Part shown: in pieces, positions 1 through 5,700 of the stretch
Position numbering within the stretch: position 1 is the stretch's first letter
Layout: each line of letters opens with the position of its first letter
Assembly (NCBI GenBank): GCA_009779295.1
Contig: WREN01000164.1
Location: forward strand, 1-5,700
Source: Oscillospiraceae bacterium
GTDB lineage: Bacteria > Bacillota > Clostridia > Oscillospirales > CAG-272
Reading direction: 5' to 3'
DNA length: 5,700 bases
Notes under the pieces: generated by a model
Databases searched by the model: none
What the model was told of the DNA's origin: nothing
What the model saw: the letters and a program-made list of their open reading frames with translations, nothing else
Made by a program: the position numbers and the translations under genes

Positions 1-26
1 ATTGTTTTGGTCATTGTTGTTTTCAC
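1..26 (-). CDS. 5' end of a divergent gene, product unknown (partial)
   Basis: On the minus strand a strong Shine-Dalgarno sequence (AGGAGGG, 42-36) lies 9 bases before a GTG codon at 26-24, which opens a frame running off the left edge of the window. Only eight complete codons are visible, reading M-K-T-T-M-T-K-T, so no product can be proposed. The lysine after the start could begin a signal peptide, but this is too short to judge. An in-frame ATG at 14-12 is an alternative start, but it lies 21 bases from the Shine-Dalgarno site, too far for normal initiation. A well-placed minus-strand promoter supports a real gene here. Confidence 0.45.
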
Positions 27-35
27 TTCCTAAAT

Positions 36-42
36 CCCTCCT
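36..42 (-). promoter_or_regulatory. Ribosome binding site of the divergent gene
   Basis: AGGAGGG on the minus strand is a near-complete complement of the 16S rRNA 3' end. It stands 9 bases before GTG (26-24), which is why that codon was chosen as start over the ATG at 14-12. Confidence 0.5.
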
Positions 43-50
43 ACATATCT

Positions 51-79
51 ATTATATACTAAAAATTAAATTTAAACAA
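51..79 (-). promoter_or_regulatory. Leftward sigma-A-like promoter
   Basis: Read on the minus strand, TTGTTT (79-74) is followed after 17 bases by a perfect TATAAT (56-51). Transcription would start near base 44, just ahead of the AGGAGGG ribosome binding site at 42-36, giving a very short leader. It would drive the divergent gene beginning at 26. The assignment rests on consensus match and spacing only. Confidence 0.55.
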
Positions 80-95
80 TATTAAAAAATCAATA

Positions 96-124
96 TTTAC
101 AAATTAGTTAAATAATGATATAAT
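96..124 (+). promoter_or_regulatory. Rightward sigma-A-like promoter of the DUF2232-gdpP operon
   Basis: TTTACA (96-101) is followed by a 17-base spacer and a perfect TATAAT (119-124), with a TG at 116-117 that also makes it an extended -10 element. This is an excellent vegetative promoter by sequence. The predicted start near base 131 leaves a leader of about 19 bases before the ATG at 150, or about 55 bases before the in-frame ATG at 186. The -35 boxes of this promoter and the leftward one are separated by only 16 bases. Confidence 0.75.
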
Positions 125-149
125 AGAAATTAATAAAAATAAACTTAAA

Positions 150-1130
150 ATGTTGGGGGCGTTTGAAATATTTGAAAATGAGAATATGAGTGTGCCCCCT
201 ATTACGATTATTCTTTTAATCGCAGTCATCGCCCTTATGCCGCTTGTAATACCAATATTCATCACTAATCTCGTTTCCGCGGCGATATTCGTGTTTCTCT
301 ACAGGACAAATCGTAACAATTTATTATTCGCGCTTCCGGTACTGCCTTATTTAAGCGCGCTGATCACCCTGCAAAATCCCATTAACGCGCTCGAAGCGAT
401 AGCGTTTTATCCGCTTGCGTTAGCCGTTATATTCATGCTCGATAAAAAAAGCACGCGTGTTCAAACGGTAATCGCCGCTTCATGCGCTTTCATATTATTC
501 TACGCGGTATTCACTCCGATAACGGTAGCCGCGGAGTACAACGGGTTAAACCTCGCGATAATGGAACAATTCTTAAACGATCAAATCGAGCCTTTTAAAG
601 AATTTATATCGCTTTATACAGTCACCATCGGCGAAGAAACGATACCGTTGTATTCGGAAGCGCAAATCACCGATTTGATCAATCAAACACTGCTCATCAT
701 TCCCGCTGTTTTGATATGTTTCGTCAATGTTTTTACCTATATTGTCACAGCCCTGTACAGAAAACTCACTCAACTTTTCCGGCAGACTTCAAAAATTCCC
801 GACGAACGCTGGGAATTAAAACTGAGCGTTGTTTCCGCGTATGTTTTTTGCGTAACCTACGTCATATCGATTTTCGGCGGCACTACGATTTACGGAATCG
901 TGACCGTTGCAACGCAAAATATAATATTGATTTTGACGCCCGGATTCGCGTATGAATGTGTTCTGGCGCTTATACGCCGGTTTAAAAACCGCGAAAACGT
1001 CCGGTGGGCTGTAATCGTGTGTACAGTCGCGTTCGTAATGTTGTTTGTCAGCCCCGGAATGGTCTTAACATTGCTTGCGTTCTTCGGGGTCGCCGAAGCC
1101 ATCATCACACACCATAAAATATATAAATAA
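150..1130 (+). CDS. DUF2232 (YybS-type) polytopic membrane protein
   Basis: This is a very hydrophobic 326-residue protein with about eight or nine predicted membrane segments (roughly residues 17-35, 36-52, 57-74, 80-97, 104-124, 180-203, 222-242, 246-277 and 285-318). A more polar stretch at about 128-178 is probably an extracytoplasmic loop. The segment around 191-222 (VNVFTY, then a basic patch, then P-x-x-x-W) and the position immediately upstream of gdpP match the DUF2232/YybS family, whose biochemical role is not established. It is probably co-transcribed with gdpP, 15 bases downstream. The start is uncertain. ATG 150 has no Shine-Dalgarno site, and the in-frame ATG at 186 (giving 314 residues, nearer the usual family length) has none either. 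ATG 150 fits the promoter distance. The family call is from recognition and context, not a search. Confidence 0.8.
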   Translation: MLGAFEIFENENMSVPPITIILLIAVIALMPLVIPIFITNLVSAAIFVFLYRTNRNNLLFALPVLPYLSALITLQNPINALEAIAFYPLALAVIFMLDKKSTRVQTVIAASCAFILFYAVFTPITVAAEYNGLNLAIMEQFLNDQIEPFKEFISLYTVTIGEETIPLYSEAQITDLINQTLLIIPAVLICFVNVFTYIVTALYRKLTQLFRQTSKIPDERWELKLSVVSAYVFCVTYVISIFGGTTIYGIVTVATQNIILILTPGFAYECVLALIRRFKNRENVRWAVIVCTVAFVMLFVSPGMVLTLLAFFGVAEAIITHHKIYK

Positions 1131-1145
1131 GGACAAAAAATACTT

Positions 1146-3158
1146 ATGAAAATATTTAAAAAACTGTTTTTCTCATCAAATTACATACGGCTGATCGTGA
1201 ATGTAATAATCTCACTCGTATTTTTCGCCGTATATGTAATATTATTCGCTCCGGAAATTCCGGCGGCGTTAATAATTGCGGCGCTTTACATCGCGGCGTT
1301 GATCGTGGTCGAAGTGATTTACCGCCTTATCAGCAAAAAAACACCCGTAGGCGCGGTCGATGAAATATCGCCGCTGCTCAGTAACATAACGCTTGACTTG
1401 ATGGTTAAACTCTACATGCCCGCTATTATCTGCGACGAAACCGATAAAATCGTTTGGCACAACAACGCGCTGAAAAATAAATTACGGCTTCATGAATCCA
1501 TTTACGGCAGGTTTCTCCAATCGGTATGCGGTCACACTTCGGCGGAAATCGCCGCGGATACTTCCGAATCCGGGCTTGAAACCGCTTTCGACGATAACTT
1601 TTACCGCATTAAAGGTTATGTTTTGAGTTCACAGCAAAAAAAATATATTATAACCGTTTGGAACGACAATACCGAACTCAACCGCGCGTATCAGCGTTTA
1701 AAAGACGATGACACCATTATCGGGTATATCGTTATCGATAACCTCGACGAACTTCTTCAGTTCGTGCAGGATAAATACCGTTCCGCTTCGTCCGATGTTT
1801 CCGCGCTGCTCCAAATATGGGCTAATACAGAGGGCGGTATATTAAAAGAATTCGAGCGCGATAAATTTATTTTCATTTGTTCCCAGACCAGCCTTGATAA
1901 ATTTATAGCGGAGAGGTTCGACATACTCGATAAAATCCGCGATATACGGCTCGGCGAGAGCAGCCTGCCCGTCACCGTGTCGATCGGCATGGCAAACATC
2001 AGCGGCACGTTGCAAGTAAAGGAACGCGCCGCGCACGCCGCGCTCGAAATGGCACTCCAACGCGGCGGAGACCAGGTTGTAATAAAATACGACGAGGATA
2101 TGGATTATATCGGAGGCCGGACCAAAGGCGTCCAGAAACGCACCAAAGTCAAAGCGCGCGTTATCGCGAACGAACTCATCATGCTTATGTCAAAGAGTTC
2201 GAACGTACTTATAATGACCCATCGCTTCGCTGATTTCGACGCGGTAGGCGCCTGCGCGGGAATCGCGCGGATGGCATTCTTCTGCGGCGCGAAAATCAAT
2301 ATCGTCGCGAATACAGACGATCCGAATTTGGCAAAGTGTTTTAAAAAGCTAAGCCGCGTGCCTGAGTATCAAAGCGGCGGCATATTCGTAAACGCCGCGG
2401 ACGCGCAGGATTTAATCACTTCCGAAACCCTGCTCGTCATAGTTGACGTAAATAATAAAGACCAGTTCGAATCCGCCGACATCGCGGACAACGCTCATTC
2501 CATCGTTTACATCGACCATCACCGCAAGGCCGCGGAATTCAAAGATACGCCTATTATCCAATATATCGAGCCTTCCGCCTCCTCAACGTGCGAACTGATC
2601 TCCATCATGCTCGAACAATCGATTCCGGCGGGACTTTTGCACAAAGAGGAGTCCGAAATAATGTTCGCCGGTATACTCCTCGATACCATGCAGTTCACGC
2701 GCAACACAGGCGTGCGGACGTTCAGCGCGGTTTTATATCTGCGCGGCGAGGATGCCGATCCCGTTGAAGCGCAGGCGCTATTTAATATAAGCGTTGACGA
2801 TTTTATGCGCGAGACAAAATTCGAATCGAATATCACGACATATAAAAAATTCATCGCCATTGCCGTGAACGATTCGCCCGGCACGCCCGCCGACCGTATA
2901 GCCGGAGCTAAAGTAGCCGATAAATTGCTTAAAATAGATAATATAATCGCGTCGTTCGCGTTGTGCCGTATCGGCGACGTCATTAATATCTCCGCCCGTT
3001 CTTCCGGTACTTTCAACGTGCAGGTTATAGTCGAAAAACTCGGCGGCGGCGGGCATTATGATTCGGCGGCGACGCAAGTCCGCAACAGCAGCATGGCGGA
3101 CGCGCTCACAAGATTGAAAAACGCTATTGACGAATATATTAAAGAAACACAGGAGTGA
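1146..3158 (+). CDS. gdpP: GdpP-type cyclic-di-AMP phosphodiesterase (PAS, degenerate GGDEF, DHH/DHHA1)
   Basis: This is a membrane-anchored phosphodiesterase that would hydrolyse the second messenger c-di-AMP (to pApA in characterised members), affecting potassium/osmotic balance and cell-wall homeostasis. At 670 residues it has the usual family length and full domain order. Two membrane helices lie at about 14-34 and 38-60, a PAS-like domain at about 85-175, and a degenerate GGDEF domain at about 190-315. In the last, FERDKF (236-241) replaces the signature, and VTVSIG follows at 276-281. The DHH domain follows from about 350, then DHHA1 to the end. Metal-site residues are present: H359, D363 and D365 in HRFADFDAVG, D434, the DHH triad 457-459, and D513 in LLDT. 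GGGGH (633-637) with downstream AATQ is the DHHA1 signature. The segment after D434 reads V-N-N where many homologues have T-H-[KR], which is probably neutral. AAGGA (1129-1133) overlapping the upstream stop is the ribosome site, 12 bases before the ATG. Confidence 0.95.
   Translation: MKIFKKLFFSSNYIRLIVNVIISLVFFAVYVILFAPEIPAALIIAALYIAALIVVEVIYRLISKKTPVGAVDEISPLLSNITLDLMVKLYMPAIICDETDKIVWHNNALKNKLRLHESIYGRFLQSVCGHTSAEIAADTSESGLETAFDDNFYRIKGYVLSSQQKKYIITVWNDNTELNRAYQRLKDDDTIIGYIVIDNLDELLQFVQDKYRSASSDVSALLQIWANTEGGILKEFERDKFIFICSQTSLDKFIAERFDILDKIRDIRLGESSLPVTVSIGMANISGTLQVKERAAHAALEMALQRGGDQVVIKYDEDMDYIGGRTKGVQKRTKVKARVIANELIMLMSKSSNVLIMTHRFADFDAVGACAGIARMAFFCGAKINIVANTDDPNLAKCFKKLSRVPEYQSGGIFVNAADAQDLITSETLLVIVDVNNKDQFESADIADNAHSIVYIDHHRKAAEFKDTPIIQYIEPSASSTCELISIMLEQSIPAGLLHKEESEIMFAGILLDTMQFTRNTGVRTFSAVLYLRGEDADPVEAQALFNISVDDFMRETKFESNITTYKKFIAIAVNDSPGTPADRIAGAKVADKLLKIDNIIASFALCRIGDVINISARSSGTFNVQVIVEKLGGGGHYDSAATQVRNSSMADALTRLKNAIDEYIKETQE
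3151..3155 (+). promoter_or_regulatory. Ribosome binding site of the isomerase gene, overlapping the gdpP end
   Basis: AGGAG sits in the last codons of gdpP, directly against its TGA stop (3156-3158), and is 10 bases before the ATG at 3166. It decides the isomerase start: the frame stays open upstream to an ATG at 3127, but that start would overlap gdpP by 32 bases and add 13 residues with no family resemblance. Confidence 0.8.
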
Positions 3159-3165
3159 AAAAAAC

Positions 3166-3954
3166 ATGAGTTATTTTAAAATTGGATGCTGTATACCTGG
3201 CGGATCGTTTATGCCGGAAGGCGTGAAGGAAGTCGATACTTCGGCGTACGGCGTGCTCAAAAACGGTTATAACGCCGTAATGCAGGCGGGATTTGATTTC
3301 GCGGAAGCTACGGTGGGGCTTATCATGCAACTTGCCGACGACGAAGTCAAACGCGCCGCGGATGAAGGATTGAGTTTTAAAGTTTTCAACAGTTTCATAC
3401 CGCCATCGCTCGCAATCGCGACTACGCCGCTTGCGGAACTTGAGAGTTACGTCGATAAAGCTATGGGGCGTATGAAAGCGCTCGACGCGGAGGGCGTTGT
3501 GTTCGGCAGCGGCGGCGCGCGCCGTGACGCAGGTGAGAAGGTTTATGATTTTATCCGCATGTGTAACATAGTCGCGGGCAGATACGGATTGTATGTTGCG
3601 CTTGAACCGCTCAACAAAAGCGAAACGAATTTGCTGCACACCGTTAAAGAAGGCTTTGACATTTGCAAAAAGCTCGATTTACCGAACTTGAAACTTCTCG
3701 CCGACGCATATCATATGTTCAGGGAAGATGAACCCTCAACGATTCTAAGCGATGTGGTGAAATATCTCACGCATGTTCACGTTTCGGACGGCGACCGCGG
3801 TTATCCGGGGCGCGACGGCGGCAACTACCTGCGGGATTTCTCCGCGGAACTTAAGAAAGCGGGCTATACCGGAAGAGTCAGCGCAGAATGTGGATGGAGC
3901 GATTTCATCAAAGAAAGCGTTTTAGTTTGTGAATTTATGAAGGAGGTATTTTAA
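3166..3954 (+). CDS. Sugar phosphate isomerase/epimerase, AP-endonuclease-family-2 TIM barrel
   Basis: This 262-residue cytoplasmic protein belongs to the xylose-isomerase-like TIM-barrel superfamily and most resembles the D-tagatose 3-epimerase/hydroxypyruvate isomerase branch. Such enzymes move a carbonyl or invert a hydroxyl on a ketose or related sugar using a divalent metal. The expected ligands are all visible: E147 in LEPLN, D180 in LLADAYH, H205 in HVHVSD and E241 in SAECGW. The usual substrate-contacting H183 (D-x-x-H) and R211 are also present, so it should be active. The SETN stretch after LEPLNK is typical of the epimerase branch. Substrate cannot be read from sequence. It follows gdpP by 7 bases and precedes the DUF6807 gene by 2, so it is probably co-expressed with both. 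Other members of this superfamily, such as inosose dehydratases, remain possible. Confidence 0.85.
   Translation: MSYFKIGCCIPGGSFMPEGVKEVDTSAYGVLKNGYNAVMQAGFDFAEATVGLIMQLADDEVKRAADEGLSFKVFNSFIPPSLAIATTPLAELESYVDKAMGRMKALDAEGVVFGSGGARRDAGEKVYDFIRMCNIVAGRYGLYVALEPLNKSETNLLHTVKEGFDICKKLDLPNLKLLADAYHMFREDEPSTILSDVVKYLTHVHVSDGDRGYPGRDGGNYLRDFSAELKKAGYTGRVSAECGWSDFIKESVLVCEFMKEVF
3941..3946 (+). promoter_or_regulatory. Strong ribosome binding site of the DUF6807 gene inside the isomerase 3' end
   Basis: AGGAGG, a perfect Shine-Dalgarno core, lies within the last isomerase codons and 10 bases before the ATG at 3957. Only two bases separate the isomerase stop from this ATG, so translation of the two genes is probably coupled. 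Confidence 0.85.
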
Positions 3955-3956
3955 TA

Positions 3957-4970
3957 ATGGAAATTACTGTAAAAGGCATGCGCACGTTGGCGAACGAGCC
4001 GGTTTTCATTAAAACCGACAACGTTCCGGACAATATTCAAAGCGCGTTTGACGGCGACGGCAACTGTTATCCCGCCCAGAAATACAATGACGGCGTGATT
4101 ATAATCGCGGATATCGAAAGAAACGCAACGAAAAAATACACGCTCAGCGAGGAAAAATTCGATTGCGGTGTAGAAATAGATGATTTTAATATTCACATCG
4201 ACGGAAAATATTTCACATCATACGTTTGCGGCGACAAAAATACAAAACCCTACCTCGGTCCGGTTATGACTTCGTTCGGCGAAAGTTTTACGAGATTGGA
4301 CCTCGAAGCCAAAGAACATAACCACCACCGCTCGGTATTCTTGGGAATCGGCGACGTCAACGGCAAAGACTTCTGGAACGAAAACAAACAAGTTTTTAAA
4401 CAAATTACTCGCATTTCCAATGGCTCTGCCTTCGCGGAGATCAGCGCGCTGAACGTCTGGAAGAGCGACGACGGAGTGCCTTTCATTGATGAAGAGCGCG
4501 GGTTTATCATCTACAATCAGAGTGAAAACTGCCGTTACATCGATATGACGATTAAATTCACCGCTTCTTACGGCGATATTAAAATCGGCGCGACAAAAGA
4601 AGCCGGTCCGCTTGGGATCCGCGTCAACGAAGTTTTGCGCGTCGATAAGGGTACCGGACGCATGGTCAATTCCTACGGCGCGGAAAGTGAAGCGGAATGT
4701 TGGGGACGCAGCGCGAATTGGTGCGACTATTCCGGCGAAATAAACGGCAATCCATGCGGGATAGCCGTGTTCGATAACGAATCCAACGAGCGTTATCCGA
4801 CGGCTTGGCACATCCGCGACTATGGTTTGTTCGCGCCGAACAATCTGCTGTTTAAAGGCGGTTTCGATATTCCGGTTGGTGAATCGATTACATATAAATA
4901 CCGTATTTGCTTCCATGAAGGAGAGTTCTGCGCGAAGGATAAGTTTTTACAATATGTGAATCAAAAATAA
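3957..4970 (+). CDS. DUF6807 (formerly 'PmoA-like') family protein
   Basis: This 337-residue protein has no signal peptide or membrane segment, so it is probably cytoplasmic. Several family signatures are visible. HNHHR at 121-125 is followed by GIGDVNGKDFW (130-140), the hallmark H-x-H-H-R then G-D-V-N-G pattern. TKE (213-215) leads into GIRV (220-223), and W249-G with N254-W255 follows. Near the end PTAWHIRDYGLF (281-292) matches the conserved W-H-x-R-x-Y-G segment. The family was named after methane monooxygenase through a misleading annotation and has no established reaction. It is widespread in carbohydrate-degrading bacteria, often near sugar isomerases and Gfo/Idh oxidoreductases, and the clustered histidines suggest a metal or sugar site. 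The 2-base gap to the isomerase gene suggests a shared pathway. It is the last gene of the operon by spacing: a 133-base AT-rich gap follows. Confidence 0.82.
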   Translation: MEITVKGMRTLANEPVFIKTDNVPDNIQSAFDGDGNCYPAQKYNDGVIIIADIERNATKKYTLSEEKFDCGVEIDDFNIHIDGKYFTSYVCGDKNTKPYLGPVMTSFGESFTRLDLEAKEHNHHRSVFLGIGDVNGKDFWNENKQVFKQITRISNGSAFAEISALNVWKSDDGVPFIDEERGFIIYNQSENCRYIDMTIKFTASYGDIKIGATKEAGPLGIRVNEVLRVDKGTGRMVNSYGAESEAECWGRSANWCDYSGEINGNPCGIAVFDNESNERYPTAWHIRDYGLFAPNNLLFKGGFDIPVGESITYKYRICFHEGEFCAKDKFLQYVNQK

Positions 4971-5040
4971 ATTAACGACACAATTTATTTACAAGTAAGA
5001 TAATACAACGTTTAAAAAAACGATTTAATACCCTTTGCTA

Positions 5041-5069
5041 CTGTTTCATATCTTTTTGTTTGGTACAAT
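5041..5069 (+). promoter_or_regulatory. Extended -10 promoter of the phage-motif/lysozyme-like gene
   Basis: TGGTACAAT (5061-5069) is an extended -10 element, with TACAAT differing from consensus at one base. The -35 position at 17-base spacing (CTGTTT, 5041-5046) is poor, which an extended -10 can offset. A better-looking TTGCTA at 5035-5040 would need a 23-base spacer and is probably not used. The start would be near 5076, about 28 bases before the ATG. Confidence 0.55.
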
Positions 5070-5087
5070 AGAGAAAAACAAATGAAA

Positions 5088-5093
5088 AGAGGT
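5088..5093 (+). promoter_or_regulatory. Ribosome binding site of the last gene
   Basis: AGAGGT lies 10 bases before ATG 5104. With the promoter just upstream it fixes this ATG as the start. Confidence 0.6.
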
Positions 5094-5103
5094 ATAAAAA
5101 ATT

Positions 5104-5700
5104 ATGGCAAAGAAACAGTACAGATTCATAAGCGAAATGGGAGAGAGCACGTGCAAGGTATGCAGGTCATATCACGGTAAGGTATTCAGCGAGGACAAGT
5201 TACCGAAACTGCCGCTGCACCCGAATTGCAGGTGCAGGTCGGTGTTGATGGGTGAATCTTCTCTGGCGAAAGAGGATGAATCGGATATGCCTATGGAGAA
5301 GTTGAAGGAGTTAAATGATTATTACGAATATTTGATATTCGACGATGACGGAAACATAATCGGAATCCATCCGCGGAACGATTTACGAGGCGTAACGATA
5401 GGCTTCGGACATTTCATCAGCTACAAGGAAATGGCTGAAGATTTGAAATTGATGAAACTGGCAAAACGGAATTTGTCGATTGAAGAAGCGTATGAGTTGC
5501 TGAAGAAGGATTTGGATCTTAATTCATCGAAAGATAAGTTTCCTCTCCCGCCGACTTTATCTAAAAAACCAAAAATTCAACCGAAAGCAGAACCGGAAGA
5601 TCAAATAATAACTTCTATAGACCCGAACCGTGCTTATTCACCGTGGGATAAATTCGAAACGCCGAATCTTGCTGCGATTGCGTTTGGTTTAACATATGCG
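5104..5700 (+). CDS. Protein with a MuF-tail-like Cys/His motif and a lysozyme-like (GH24-type) segment, incomplete at the window end
   Basis: The frame is open for 199 codons and leaves the window without a stop. Residues 1-50 hold C17-x-x-C20, then HGKVF (24-28), then P-L-H39-P-N-C42-R-C44. This resembles the C-terminal zinc-ribbon-like tail of Mu gpF-type phage head morphogenesis proteins, but it stands at the N-terminus with no preceding MuF domain. Residues about 64-140 resemble the N-terminal lobe of phage-type lysozymes: YYEYLIFDDDG (73-83), GVTIGFGH (96-103), then LSIEEAYELLKKDL (124-137), like the TIGYGH and T-x-E-E-A-x-x-L-L-x-x-D-[LV] patterns. About nine extra residues separate the D-x-x-G region from T98, and I cannot assign the catalytic glutamate. 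Residues 140-165 form a Lys/Pro-rich linker and the rest is unrecognised. There is no signal peptide. None of its eight arginine codons is CGC, which dominates the upstream genes, and AAG lysine codons are common, suggesting transfer. Phage-derived lysin, toxin/effector or cryptic prophage relic are all possible. Confidence 0.65.
   Translation, partial: MAKKQYRFISEMGESTCKVCRSYHGKVFSEDKLPKLPLHPNCRCRSVLMGESSLAKEDESDMPMEKLKELNDYYEYLIFDDDGNIIGIHPRNDLRGVTIGFGHFISYKEMAEDLKLMKLAKRNLSIEEAYELLKKDLDLNSSKDKFPLPPTLSKKPKIQPKAEPEDQIITSIDPNRAYSPWDKFETPNLAAIAFGLTYA

Larger units (their letters stand above)
4971..5103. other. AT-rich intergenic spacer between the operon and the last gene
   Basis: There is no coding potential here. 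A short perfect inverted repeat (CGTTT-AAAA-AAACG, 5009-5022) could form a weak hairpin, but it has no GC-rich stem and no following U-tract, so I do not call it a terminator. The right half carries the promoter and ribosome binding site of the next gene. Confidence 0.6.

Noticed and set aside
1716..2100. Active diguanylate cyclase in the GdpP GGDEF region
   Set aside because: The signature position reads FERDKF, so the site is degenerate, as is usual in GdpP proteins.
2519..3016. Long antisense open frame opposite gdpP
   Set aside because: It lies wholly inside a strongly conserved DHH/DHHA1 coding region, shows no recognisable motif, and has no independent promoter or ribosome site that I can see. 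Open frames opposite codon-biased genes are common.
3139..3639. Antisense open frame opposite the isomerase
   Set aside because: Its sequence is Arg/Phe/His-rich as expected of a shadow, and it overlaps the end of gdpP and a well-supported isomerase.
4218..4916. 232-codon antisense open frame opposite DUF6807
   Set aside because: Despite its length it mirrors the conserved DUF6807 motifs in reverse and has low-complexity shadow composition, with no plausible domain.
3166..4970. Epimerase plus DUF6807 as a C-glycoside deglycosidase pair
   Set aside because: Those enzymes do pair a TIM-barrel isomerase-like subunit with a partner, but the partner is a small DUF6379-type protein, while this one is a 337-residue DUF6807 protein with different motifs.
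4988..5004. TTTACA and GATAAT boxes as a second promoter before the last gene
   Set aside because: Only 5 bases separate them, far from the 16-18 needed.
5009..5022. CGTTT-AAAA-AAACG inverted repeat after the operon
   Set aside because: The five-pair, AT-dominated stem is followed by ATTTAATACC and not by a U-run, so it is too weak to call a Rho-independent terminator.
1..5700. CRISPR array, tRNA, rRNA or insertion sequence
   Set aside because: No regularly spaced repeats, no tRNA cloverleaf or rRNA-like segment, and no transposase motifs or terminal inverted repeats were seen on either strand.

Overview
The window looks like a chromosomal segment of a Gram-positive, Clostridia-like Firmicute. 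The evidence is a DUF2232 (YybS-type) membrane protein directly followed by a GdpP-type cyclic-di-AMP phosphodiesterase, which is a hallmark Firmicutes gene pair. Strong Shine-Dalgarno sites, AT-rich spacers with sigma-A-like promoters, and moderate-GC coding sequence rich in gcg and cgc codons also fit. A genus cannot be named from this sequence.

Layout. Bases 1-149 are an AT-rich divergent promoter region. One promoter fires leftward into a gene of which only the first codons are visible (26-1, minus). The other is a near-consensus promoter firing rightward into a tight four-gene run: DUF2232 membrane protein (150-1130), gdpP (1146-3158), a TIM-barrel sugar phosphate isomerase/epimerase (3166-3954) and a DUF6807 protein (3957-4970). 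Gaps are 15, 7 and 2 bases, each downstream ribosome binding site lies on or inside the end of the preceding gene, and no internal terminator is visible, so I infer one operon. Bases 4971-5103 are an AT-rich spacer with an extended -10 promoter. It drives a fifth gene (5104 to the window end, incomplete) that joins a Cys/His motif like the tail of phage Mu F-type head proteins to a lysozyme-like segment.

How the genes relate. The first two form the familiar c-di-AMP/membrane homeostasis module. In many Firmicutes gdpP is followed by rplI and dnaB. Here it is followed by two genes that look like carbohydrate metabolism (an epimerase with an intact metal site and a DUF6807 protein), which probably act together on an unknown sugar. 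The last gene is separate: it has its own promoter, phage-like sequence motifs, and arginine and lysine codon use unlike the operon. It is the most unusual item here and looks like a transferred, phage-related or effector-like gene.
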